A stretch of 55,930 nt of DNA from an uncultured Oscillospiraceae bacterium. GTDB lineage: Bacteria > Bacillota > Clostridia > Oscillospirales > Oscillospiraceae. This document shows, piece after piece, positions 9,519 through 17,351 of the stretch. The DNA is taken from NCBI GenBank assembly GCA_944385275.1, contig CALWWP010000001.1:1-55930 (forward strand), read 5' to 3'. Under the pieces are notes generated by a model that saw only the letters and a program-made list of their open reading frames with translations, had not been told where the DNA came from and made no database searches. Each line of letters opens with the position of its first letter. The first letter of the stretch is position 1. The translations under genes and the position numbers were made by a program.

Positions 9519-11201
9519 CTAACCCTTGTATCCATCTTTTAATGCAACAGAGCGGTTGAATACCAAATGCTCTGGCGATGAATCTCTATTGTCCACGCAG
9601 AAGTAGCCCAAACGCAGGAACTGAAAATTTGCCGGCGCGGTAACGTTTGCGACCGAAGCCTCAACTTTGCAATTTTTTAGAACAACCAACGACTTTGGAT
9701 CTACCATCTCAAGAAGATCTTTACTGCTTGTATCTGGAGCAGGATCTGTAAATAGATTACTGTACAATCTGACTTCGGCGTCAGCAGCCGTTTTGCTGTC
9801 TACCCAGTGGATAGTACCGCGTACTTTACGTCCATCCGCCGCATTCCCTCCGCGCGAAAGAGGATCGTATTCGGCAAAGACCTCTATTACATTGCCGCTC
9901 TCATCTTTTTTAAACCCTGTGCATTTGGCAATATATGCGGATTTCAACCGAACCTCATTTCCAACAAAGAAACGATTATATTTTTTAGGCGGCTCTTCCA
10001 TAAAATCGTCTGCTTCTATCCAAAGCTCTTTTGAAAAAGATATTTGCCTTGTTCCAGCCGATGGATCCTCCGGATTATTTTCAATTTCAAACAGCTCACT
10101 CACATCTTCAGGATAATTGGTTATCGTAAGTTTTACTGGATGCAGCACTGCCATAACTCTCTGCGCACATCTGTTCAAATCTTCGCGCAGGCAATGCTCC
10201 AAAAAGGCATAGTCCACAATACTTGCCACCTTAGAAACCCCATTGCGCTCTGAGAAGTTTCTTATCGCAGCAGGCGTATATCCGCGGCGTCTTAAGCCGC
10301 ATATAGTTGGCATTCTGGGATCGTCCCATCCGCTTACAACACCTTTTTCTACCAGCCTGCGGAGCTCTCTTTTGCTCATAACCGTATAATTGATTCCAAG
10401 CCTGGCAAATTCTATCTGGCGAGGTTTGTGAGGATAGTCGATATTGTTGATCACCCAATCGTACAGCGGCCTGTGGTCCTCATACTCAAGAGAACAAAGT
10501 GAATGAGTGATATGCTCCAGTGCATCTTGTATTGGATGGGCAAAATCATACATTGGATAAATGCACCATTTGTTTCCGGTCCTGTGGTGCTTGGTGTATT
10601 TGATCCTGTAAAGCGCGGGATCTCTCAGATTGAAATTACCCGACGCAAGGTCGATTTTTGCTCTTAATGTAAAGGAACCTTCAGGAAATTCTCCGTTCCT
10701 CATTCTTTTAAAAAGATCCAAATTTTCCTCTATAGGACGATCCCTGTATGGACTAGTAGCCGGATGCGAAAGATCCCCGCGGTTTGCCTTCATCTCTTCG
10801 GGACTAAGTTCACATACATATGCCAATCCTTTTTTTATAAGCTGTATTGCAAACTCATATGTCTGTTCAAAATAGTCAGAACCGTAGAAGAATCCTCCCT
10901 TCCATTCATATCCAAGCCAATGTATATCTTCCTTGATGGCATCGACATATTCTGTATCTTCGCGATCTGGGTTTGTATCATCCATACGGAGATTACAGAT
11001 ACCATTGTATTTTTCCGCAATTCCAAAATCGATATAGATTGCCTTAGCATGACCTATATGCAAATAACCATTGGGCTCAGGCGGAAAGCGCGTATGGACA
11101 GTTTCACCTTCAAACCGTCCACCGCTGGATATATCCTCTTCAACAAAGGCTTCAATAAAATTATTTGCCTTGCCCACTGGTAAGTTGTTCTCTTTATCCA
11201 C
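9519..11201 (-). CDS. glnS: Glutaminyl-tRNA synthetase
   Basis: Class Ic synthetase charging tRNA-Gln with Gln. 560 residues, similar to E. coli GlnRS. HIGH motif at 48-51 (PEPNGYLHIGHAKAI), the GlnRS-type DDTNPDREDTEYVDAIKEDI segment and the KMSKS-equivalent VMSKR (274-278), followed by the beta-barrel anticodon domain. The start is GTG 11201, with a GGAG site about 11 bases upstream. Many Clostridia lack GlnRS and use Glu-tRNA amidation, so the gene may have been acquired by transfer; a tRNA-Gln(CUG) lies at 53.7 kb. The divergent neighbour is the SLH deacetylase. No T-box is visible upstream. Confidence 0.95.
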   Translation of the reverse strand: MDKENNLPVGKANNFIEAFVEEDISSGGRFEGETVHTRFPPEPNGYLHIGHAKAIYIDFGIAEKYNGICNLRMDDTNPDREDTEYVDAIKEDIHWLGYEWKGGFFYGSDYFEQTYEFAIQLIKKGLAYVCELSPEEMKANRGDLSHPATSPYRDRPIEENLDLFKRMRNGEFPEGSFTLRAKIDLASGNFNLRDPALYRIKYTKHHRTGNKWCIYPMYDFAHPIQDALEHITHSLCSLEYEDHRPLYDWVINNIDYPHKPRQIEFARLGINYTVMSKRELRRLVEKGVVSGWDDPRMPTICGLRRRGYTPAAIRNFSERNGVSKVASIVDYAFLEHCLREDLNRCAQRVMAVLHPVKLTITNYPEDVSELFEIENNPEDPSAGTRQISFSKELWIEADDFMEEPPKKYNRFFVGNEVRLKSAYIAKCTGFKKDESGNVIEVFAEYDPLSRGGNAADGRKVRGTIHWVDSKTAADAEVRLYSNLFTDPAPDTSSKDLLEMVDPKSLVVLKNCKVEASVANVTAPANFQFLRLGYFCVDNRDSSPEHLVFNRSVALKDGYKG

Positions 11202-11277
11202 TAAAATCAGCTCCGAGTATTAGTTTTTCCTTGTATTTCCTGTTATTATACAATATTTTTAAAAAAAAGAAAATATA

Positions 11278-11307
11278 TTTACACAAACTTTTCTTATGAG
11301 TTATAAT
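11278..11307 (+). promoter_or_regulatory. Sigma-A-type promoter for the SLH deacetylase gene
   Basis: TTTACA (11278-11283), an 18-base spacer and TATAAT (11302-11307), about 60 bases before the TTG start at 11367. Confidence 0.6.
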
Positions 11308-11366
11308 AAAAAGGAGAATTTTTTAAACAATATTAAATACTATTTGTAGACGAGGTTTTTATAAAA

Positions 11367-12707
11367 TTGAAAAGAACTGTATTATTTGTTTTAATAATTT
11401 CATTTATGGTTTCGATGTCCATACCGGTTTCAGCATCTGAAAGGTTTAACGATGTCCCCAATGGCCACTGGGCAGAGGCTGCAATATCTTATCTATCCGA
11501 TCGAGACATATTAAACGGTTATTCCGATGGTGCTTTTCGTCCCGATAATTCTATCTCATGTGCAGAATTCATCGCAATAGTATGTCGTCTTTCGGGCATG
11601 AAAGATGTCGCCTCTGCGGGAGATACCCATTGGGCAGATGTTTATATCTCCTATGCTTTGTATAAGAATTGGTATGCAAACGAATCTTCAGGTTACGATG
11701 TGCCTATTACCCGCGAATTAGCCGCCAAAATACTGGTCTGTGCCTTTTATAATATTGCCGACTACCAGCCTTCTGACAATGCAAAAACCATAACTGATTT
11801 AAATAAAATAGGGGAGTACTATTTAGATTATGTGCTTTACGCATATGAGTTGAATCTGCTTACAGGTTATCCGGATGGGAGCTTTCGTCCGAACGAAAAA
11901 CTTACCCGGGCCGAAGTTGCCTCTATGATTTACAGGATGTTATCTTCTGATGGTCAAATTCCTGAAACAGCTCAAAGTGTAGAAGTCCCAGTACTGCTGT
12001 ATCACCATATAGCCAGTCAAGGCGACTATACTGTTACCCCTGAAAAATTTCGTTCTGATATAAAAGAACTTTTAGAAGCTGGATATAATCCAATATTTAT
12101 TGACGAACTATATGATTACGCCTCTGGAACCGGCGATCTACCTGACAAGCCAGTCTTAATCACTTTTGATGATGGATATGACAGCAATTGGAAATATGCT
12201 TTTCCGATTTTAAAAGAATACAATGTGAAAGCCAATATTTTTGTGATCGGCTGGTCTGTCGGACAGGCTATCAGCAAAGACGGCAAAACCGCCATATTTC
12301 CTCATTTCAGCTGGAACAAAGCAAAAGATATGGAAGATTCCGGACTGGTTCGCATATATTCGCATTCATATGACATGCACGATTCCGGAGTCCGAAAAAA
12401 AGACGGCGTCAGCTACTCTGAATATATTGACCAATTCAAAGGCGACATAAATAAACTCGGAGAGCTGATAAAATCAAATCTCGGTCATCAGTGCATCGCA
12501 TTTGCATATCCCTACGGAGACTACACATATCTCGCCGATAAACTGTTGGAAGAAATGGGGTATTACGCAACATTCACAACCGTTCCCGGAATAAGCACGG
12601 TGGTACAGGGCGATTTGAGTTCTATCAGGCTTATGGACCGTATTACTATGGACCAAAAAGGTGAGAGCGCCCTGCATTTGATTGAGCACTATTTAGCGCA
12701 AAAATAA
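11367..12707 (+). CDS. SLH-domain polysaccharide deacetylase, secreted
   Basis: 446 residues. A signal peptide (1-24, ending SIPVSASE) leads into three S-layer homology repeats (~26-70, ~85-130, ~145-192; e.g. GYSDGAFRPDNSIS and GYPDGSFRPNEKLTRAE) and then a NodB-type CE4 deacetylase domain from VPVLLYHH (~207) onward. TFDDGYD (266-272) carries the metal/catalytic Asp pair, and SHSYDMH (332-338) supplies the histidine motif. SLH repeats normally bind pyruvylated secondary wall polymer, so the enzyme should sit on the cell surface and remove N- or O-acetyl groups from peptidoglycan or a wall glycan; the substrate is inferred. The start is TTG 11367, the only one giving a full signal peptide. 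The ribosome site (GAGG at 11352) is weak to moderate. Confidence 0.9.
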   Translation: MKRTVLFVLIISFMVSMSIPVSASERFNDVPNGHWAEAAISYLSDRDILNGYSDGAFRPDNSISCAEFIAIVCRLSGMKDVASAGDTHWADVYISYALYKNWYANESSGYDVPITRELAAKILVCAFYNIADYQPSDNAKTITDLNKIGEYYLDYVLYAYELNLLTGYPDGSFRPNEKLTRAEVASMIYRMLSSDGQIPETAQSVEVPVLLYHHIASQGDYTVTPEKFRSDIKELLEAGYNPIFIDELYDYASGTGDLPDKPVLITFDDGYDSNWKYAFPILKEYNVKANIFVIGWSVGQAISKDGKTAIFPHFSWNKAKDMEDSGLVRIYSHSYDMHDSGVRKKDGVSYSEYIDQFKGDINKLGELIKSNLGHQCIAFAYPYGDYTYLADKLLEEMGYYATFTTVPGISTVVQGDLSSIRLMDRITMDQKGESALHLIEHYLAQK

Positions 12708-12719
12708 ATATGATGCCGC

Positions 12720-12748
12720 TTGACAATTTTATTTAATTATCTTATAAT
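12720..12748 (+). promoter_or_regulatory. Strong sigma-A promoter for the valS T-box transcript
   Basis: A consensus TTGACA (12720-12725), a 17-base spacer and a consensus TATAAT (12743-12748). Transcription would start near 12755, just before the T-box leader. Confidence 0.85.
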
Positions 12749-12755
12749 TCTTACA

Positions 12756-13046
12756 ATAACTAAAAGACTGGGAAGAGAAGGAGTAGGCAATCTACCGATG
12801 CAAAGAGAGAAGATGGCTGGTGTAAATCTTCATGAGGTGTTGCTGAAAGTGGTCTCGGAGTCGTGGAGCAAACAGACATTTGTCTAAGTAGACTTCAACG
12901 GTTTCCGCCCGTTAACGCGGAGTGCATATGTTTTGGGCTTTAATGGCCTGATTCATGTGTCTTATGAGTGCGGGATAATATCCCGAATACAGGTGGTAAC
13001 ACGGACTGTATGTTCGCCCTGAACAAAATTGTTCAGGGCGTTTTTA
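12756..13046 (+). promoter_or_regulatory. T-box riboswitch leader of valS with terminator
   Basis: All T-box landmarks are present: the AGTA element of stem I near 12781-12785, the distal stem-loop with AGAGAGAAGATGG and GGTGTAAATCTT near 12801-12828, the T-box core AGGTGGTAACACGG (12991-13004), and a terminator (arms 13015-13026 and 13029-13040, then TTTTTATTT). Two GTC triplets (12852-12854 and 12860-12862) could be the valine specifier; I cannot decide between them without folding. Uncharged tRNA-Val should stabilise the antiterminator and allow valS expression. Confidence 0.93.
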
Positions 13047-13088
13047 TTTATCAAATTTACATACAATCAATCGAGGAGAGTCATTTAT

Positions 13089-15719
13089 ATGAAAGAGTTG
13101 CCAAAAATCTACAATCCTAAAGAAGTAGAAGACAAAATCTACAATATGTGGCTGGAAGGCGGATATTTCAAGGGCGTCATAGATCCGAATAAGAAGCCTT
13201 TTACTATCGTAATTCCACCTCCCAACGTTACAGCACAGCTGCATATAGGACATGCCTGCGACGACACTCTTCAGGATATTTTGATCCGATACAAAAGGAT
13301 GCAGGGCTATTCCGCACTATGGCTCCCCGGCACTGATCATGCCGGTATAGCAACACAAATTAAAGTTGAAGAGAAGCTCAGAAAAGAAGGCTTGACCAGG
13401 TATGATCTTGGGAGAGAAAAATTTGTCGATGAAGTCTGGGCATGGAAAGAAATGTACGGTGGTCGCATTATAAGCCAGTTAAAGAAACTTGGCGCTTCAT
13501 GCGATTGGAGCCGCGAGCGCTTTACTATGGACGAAGGCTGTTCAAAAGCAGTCAAAGAAGTCTTTGTCTCTCTATATGAAAAGGGCCTGCTCTATAAGGG
13601 CAGCCGTATAGTCAACTGGTGTCCAAAATGTATTACTGCTTTGTCAGACGTAGAAGTCGAATACGAGGAAAAGGCCGGACACCTTTGGCATATCAAGTAT
13701 CCTGTAAAGGATTCCGACGAATACCTTGTAGTCGCTACGACACGTCCGGAGACTATGCTTGGAGATACTGGCGTAGCGGTCAATCCGGAAGATGAGAGGT
13801 ATACGCATTTGGTTGGCAAAACCGTCATTCTTCCGCTTGTCAACAGAGAGATACCAGTAGTTGCAGACGAATATGTTGATATCAAATTTGGTACAGGCTG
13901 CGTAAAAATGACTCCGGCACACGATCCGAATGACTTTGAAGTCGGCATTCGCCACAACCTAGAGGTCATCCGTGTATTGGATGACAAAGGCTGTGTAAAT
14001 GAAAACGGCGGCAAATACGAAGGTCTGGATCGCTATGAAGCCCGTAAGACGATAATTGAGGATCTTGAAAAAGAAGGACTTCTTGTCAAAGTCGAGGATT
14101 ACTCTCACAACGTCGGTGTCTGCTATCGCTGTGGTTCCGACGTTGAGCCGATAGTCTCGGCACAATGGTTTGTAAAAATGGAACCGCTTGCGAAAGAAGC
14201 TATCCGCGTCGTTAAAGACGGTGAGATAAAATTTGTCCCAGAGCGCTTTTCCAAAACATATATAAACTGGATGGAAAATATCCGCGACTGGTGCGTTTCA
14301 CGCCAGCTGTGGTGGGGACATCAGATCCCGGCTTGGTATTGCGAAGATTGCGGCCATATAAATGTTTCACGCACCACACCTTCTGTATGCGAAAAATGCG
14401 GCAGTTCTCATCTGCATCAGGATGAAGATGTTTTGGACACTTGGTTTTCTTCTGCCCTTTGGCCATTCTCAACTTTGGGTTGGCCTGATCAAACGGAAGA
14501 TCTTAAATATTTTTACCCGACAGATGTGCTTGTAACAGCTTATGATATTATCTTTTTCTGGGTCGCAAGAATGATTTTTTCTGGAATGGAACATATGAAG
14601 CAGATCCCATTCCACACCGTTTTTATACATGGACTTGTCAGAGATGCTCAGGGCAGGAAAATGTCCAAGTCACTTGGCAACGGCATTGACCCGATAGAAA
14701 TGATAGACGCATATGGTGCGGACGCACTGCGCATGAACATGGTTTCCGGAATCAGCCCTGGTAACGACATGCGTTTCATGATACCAAAGTGCGAATCATA
14801 CCGCAACTTTGCAAACAAGATATGGAACGCATCTCGTTTCGTCTTAATGAATTTGACGATCGAAAAGAATGAGCTGCCGGAAACTCTTGAGTTGGAAGAC
14901 AAGTGGATCCTTTCTAAACTCAACAATGTGACAAGGGAAATCACTGAAAATCTTGATAAGTTTGAGCTTGGAATAGCAGCGGGCAAGATTTATGATTTCA
15001 TTTGGGACACTTTTTGTGATTGGTATATCGAGCTTGCTAAGACAAGGCTTTCCAGCGATAACGAGCAAAGCAAGCTTGGGGCGCAAAAGGTCCTTTGTTG
15101 GGTACTGACCGAAATACTCAAGCTCTTGCATCCGTTTATGCCTTTCATTACCGAAGAGATTTGGCAGGCTCTGCCGCACGACGGTGATGCCCTTATGGTA
15201 CAGAGCTGGCCGGTCTACCGTGAAGAATTTAACTTTGCAGACGAAGAAAAAGAAATGGAAGCCGTCATGGAAGCCATTCGTTCCGTGCGTGCTCTTCGCG
15301 CTGAGAAAAATGTTCCACCGTCCCGAAAGACAAAACTGATCATAGCTTCCGACAAAACGGACGTATTTGAGTCCGGCAAAGCTTTTCTGATGCGTCTTGC
15401 GTATGCAAGCGAAGTAGAAATATCTGCCGAAAGCCCAAAAGACATTTCTGATATGCTCACAGCTATTACAAAAGATGCCCGCATATTTATTCCAATGGCC
15501 GAGCTTTTAGATGTAAAAGAAGAGCTGAAGCGCATTGAAAAAGAGCTTAAAAAGGCACGTGATGATTTGTCTAGGATCCAAGGCAAACTGGCGAATCCCA
15601 ACTTCACACAAAAAGCTCCCGAAGCCGTTGTAACAGCTGAGCGTGAAAAAGCAGAAAAACTTCAGGCTCTGCTCTCTAATCTTGAAGAAAGTGAAAAACA
15701 TCTAAAGTCTATGGCATAG
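13089..15719 (+). CDS. valS: Valyl-tRNA synthetase
   Basis: 876 residues. HIGH motif at 52-55 ([17 protein letters not shown]), the editing (CP1) domain containing [20 protein letters not shown] at 524-528 ([14 protein letters not shown]), and a C-terminal coiled-coil arm ([19 protein letters not shown]) typical of ValRS. I chose ATG 13089: it follows a GAGGAGAG site and lies just after the T-box terminator. An upstream extension of the frame would run through the terminator stem and is not credible. Expression is controlled by the T-box leader directly upstream. Confidence 0.97.
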   Translation: MKELPKIYNPKEVEDKIYNMWLEGGYFKGVIDPNKKPFTIVIPPPNVTAQLHIGHACDDTLQDILIRYKRMQGYSALWLPGTDHAGIATQIKVEEKLRKEGLTRYDLGREKFVDEVWAWKEMYGGRIISQLKKLGASCDWSRERFTMDEGCSKAVKEVFVSLYEKGLLYKGSRIVNWCPKCITALSDVEVEYEEKAGHLWHIKYPVKDSDEYLVVATTRPETMLGDTGVAVNPEDERYTHLVGKTVILPLVNREIPVVADEYVDIKFGTGCVKMTPAHDPNDFEVGIRHNLEVIRVLDDKGCVNENGGKYEGLDRYEARKTIIEDLEKEGLLVKVEDYSHNVGVCYRCGSDVEPIVSAQWFVKMEPLAKEAIRVVKDGEIKFVPERFSKTYINWMENIRDWCVSRQLWWGHQIPAWYCEDCGHINVSRTTPSVCEKCGSSHLHQDEDVLDTWFSSALWPFSTLGWPDQTEDLKYFYPTDVLVTAYDIIFFWVARMIFSGMEHMKQIPFHTVFIHGLVRDAQGRKMSKSLGNGIDPIEMIDAYGADALRMNMVSGISPGNDMRFMIPKCESYRNFANKIWNASRFVLMNLTIEKNELPETLELEDKWILSKLNNVTREITENLDKFELGIAAGKIYDFIWDTFCDWYIELAKTRLSSDNEQSKLGAQKVLCWVLTEILKLLHPFMPFITEEIWQALPHDGDALMVQSWPVYREEFNFADEEKEMEAVMEAIRSVRALRAEKNVPPSRKTKLIIASDKTDVFESGKAFLMRLAYASEVEISAESPKDISDMLTAITKDARIFIPMAELLDVKEELKRIEKELKKARDDLSRIQGKLANPNFTQKAPEAVVTAEREKAEKLQALLSNLEESEKHLKSMA

Positions 15720-15751
15720 TTCGACTAAATAATTTTTAAAAAAAATGTATA

Positions 15752-15800
15752 ATACACCGTGTAACTGGACAAGCTATCCTGTTATACGGTGTATTTCTTT
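15752..15800 (+). terminator. Intrinsic terminator after valS
   Basis: Inverted repeat with arms 15752-15765 (ATACACCGTGTAAC) and 15781-15794 (GTTATACGGTGTAT), followed by TTCTTTT. It separates valS from the spoIIA operon. Confidence 0.75.
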
Positions 15801-15817
15801 TATGAGGTGTTTGCGGT

Positions 15818-16135
15818 ATGGAGTTGTATTTCGTATTTAAAGAATGGCGCCTTACTGTCTATATGGACGGTGAGCTCGACCATCATACAGCATCGCAAAC
15901 GATGCGAAAAATTTCGGAAAAAATTGATATTTACCTTCCAAGAGATTGTGTGCTGGATTTTGAACGAGTGCGTTTTATGGACAGCTCTGGCATCGCAGTC
16001 ATTATAAAAGCATATCACAAAATGAGACAGGCAGGCGGAAGACTTTGGGTGGACAATGTCGGCAAACAGCCATTAAAAGTTATTGACGCTGCAGGGCTCG
16101 ACAGGATCATTAACATAGGAGAGAACGCGCAATGA
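15818..16135 (+). CDS. spoIIAA: Anti-sigma F factor antagonist SpoIIAA
   Basis: 105-residue STAS-domain protein. The phosphorylation site is MDSSG, with Ser57 as the likely target of SpoIIAB kinase. Unphosphorylated SpoIIAA binds SpoIIAB and releases sigma-F in the forespore. ATG 15818 follows GAGGTG at about 15804. It overlaps spoIIAB by ATGA and heads the three-gene spoIIA operon. I could not identify a clear sigma-H promoter in the 100 bases upstream; one imperfect Spo0A-box-like TTCGACT lies at 15720-15726. Confidence 0.96.
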   Translation: MELYFVFKEWRLTVYMDGELDHHTASQTMRKISEKIDIYLPRDCVLDFERVRFMDSSGIAVIIKAYHKMRQAGGRLWVDNVGKQPLKVIDAAGLDRIINIGENAQ

Positions 16136-16581
16136 AAGCTGTCAATTACATGAAACTTGAAATACCAAGCCGTTCGGCAAATGAAGCCTTCGCACGAGGT
16201 GCAGCTGCGTGCTTTGTATCACAGCTCGACCCAACTATAGATGAACTTGGCGATATAAAAACCGCTGTCAGCGAAGCCGTTACCAACTGTATAGTCCACG
16301 CATACCCGGATGCTATAGGCAAAATTTACATATCGGGAAAGATCTTTGAAGACGGTACGGTAGAGATATCGGTGCGCGACAAGGGATGCGGTATAGAAGA
16401 CATACACAAGGCCATGGAACCGCTGTACACCAGCGGAGGCGAAGAACGCGCCGGCATGGGCTTTACAATAATGGAAAGCTTTATGGACAAGGTAAAGGTC
16501 CGTTCAGCTCTTGGCCGCGGCACTACCGTTGTTCTGCGCAGAAAAATCGTATCCAGAAATATTCAGAATGAAAGACTTTGA
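16132..16581 (+). CDS. spoIIAB: Anti-sigma F factor / serine kinase SpoIIAB
   Basis: 149 residues, GHKL-fold kinase. The N-box is SEAVTNCIVHAYPD, the G1 box DKGCGIED and the G2 region GMGFTIMESFMD. It holds sigma-F inactive and phosphorylates SpoIIAA. The LDPTIDELGDIKTAVSEAVTN stretch is nearly the Bacillus sequence. Its start overlaps the spoIIAA stop by 4 bases and its 3' end overlaps sigF by 14 bases, the classical coupled arrangement. Confidence 0.97.
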   Translation: MKAVNYMKLEIPSRSANEAFARGAAACFVSQLDPTIDELGDIKTAVSEAVTNCIVHAYPDAIGKIYISGKIFEDGTVEISVRDKGCGIEDIHKAMEPLYTSGGEERAGMGFTIMESFMDKVKVRSALGRGTTVVLRRKIVSRNIQNERL

Positions 16582-17275
16582 TCTGTCGCTTTTAAAAGCC
16601 GCTCAGGCCGGGGACAAGGAAGCCGCCGAGAAACTGCTTCTGGCAAACTCAGGGTTGATTTGGAGCATAGTGCGTCGCTTTTTGGGCAGGGGCATAGACA
16701 ACGACGACTTATATCAGCTTGGATGCGTCGGTTTTATCAAAGCCATACATGGTTTTGACACTGAATACGGTACTCGTTTTTCCACTTATGCTGTCCCTAA
16801 GATCATGGGGGAGATCCGCAGATTCCTCCGAGACGACGGCACTGTAAAAGTAAGCCGCGGAATAAAGGAAAAAGCCATGCTTATACGCAGCGCTCATGAA
16901 TCTCTTACGCAAAAGCTGGGCAGAGAACCGCTTCTGTCTGAGTTGAGCGAAGTGACAGGGCTGAGCGCAGAGGAGATCGCTGTCGCGGAAAATGCCACCG
17001 GCGCCGCGGAATCTCTTCACAGCGAGATAAGCGAAGACGGCTTTTCATTGGAATCAATTTTAGGCGACTATGATTATGAAGAAAAACTAATGGAAACAGT
17101 CGCGCTTAAGGAAGCTATAGAAAAACTGGACAAAAAAGAACAGGCTGTGATATACCTAAGATACTACCGTGGTATGACGCAAAGCAATACGGCTAAGATT
17201 TTAAAAGTTTCACAAGTACAGATATCCAGACTCGAACGCCGCGCAATAGAACAGTTAAAAAAGTTTCTTGCATAA
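16568..17275 (+). CDS. sigF: RNA polymerase sporulation sigma factor SigF
   Basis: 235 residues. Region 2 shows DDLYQLGCVGFIKAIHGFD and the -10 recognition helix RFSTYAVPKIMGEIRRFLRDDG; region 4 ends in a helix-turn-helix (MTQSNTAKILKVSQVQISRLERRA). This is the first compartment-specific forespore sigma factor. I chose ATG 16568, which gives the family N-terminus MKDFDLSLLKAAQAGD; the frame continues upstream inside spoIIAB, but that extension has no family counterpart. It is held inactive by the SpoIIAB protein encoded just upstream. Confidence 0.97.
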   Translation: MKDFDLSLLKAAQAGDKEAAEKLLLANSGLIWSIVRRFLGRGIDNDDLYQLGCVGFIKAIHGFDTEYGTRFSTYAVPKIMGEIRRFLRDDGTVKVSRGIKEKAMLIRSAHESLTQKLGREPLLSELSEVTGLSAEEIAVAENATGAAESLHSEISEDGFSLESILGDYDYEEKLMETVALKEAIEKLDKKEQAVIYLRYYRGMTQSNTAKILKVSQVQISRLERRAIEQLKKFLA

Positions 17276-17314
17276 CAGGCTTGGAAAACAATCTTGTTTT
17301 CCAAGCCTGTTTGT
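17274..17314 (+). terminator. Intrinsic terminator of the spoIIA operon
   Basis: A perfect 17-bp stem (17274-17290 with 17295-17311, 4-base loop), beginning inside the sigF stop codon and followed by a T-rich tract. Confidence 0.85.
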
Positions 17315-17351
17315 TATATAATACAACAAGTTTTGCAGATAAGGTGATATC

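Noticed and set aside
13029..13088. Upstream extension of valS through the T-box terminator
   Set aside because: It would encode the terminator stem; ATG 13089 has the ribosome site.
13592..14014. A 140-codon minus-strand frame inside valS
   Set aside because: Shadow of valS; no ribosome site and no recognisable domain.
15720..15726. Spo0A box upstream of spoIIAA (TTCGACT)
   Set aside because: Only one imperfect match and no sigma-H promoter beside it; mentioned but not called.
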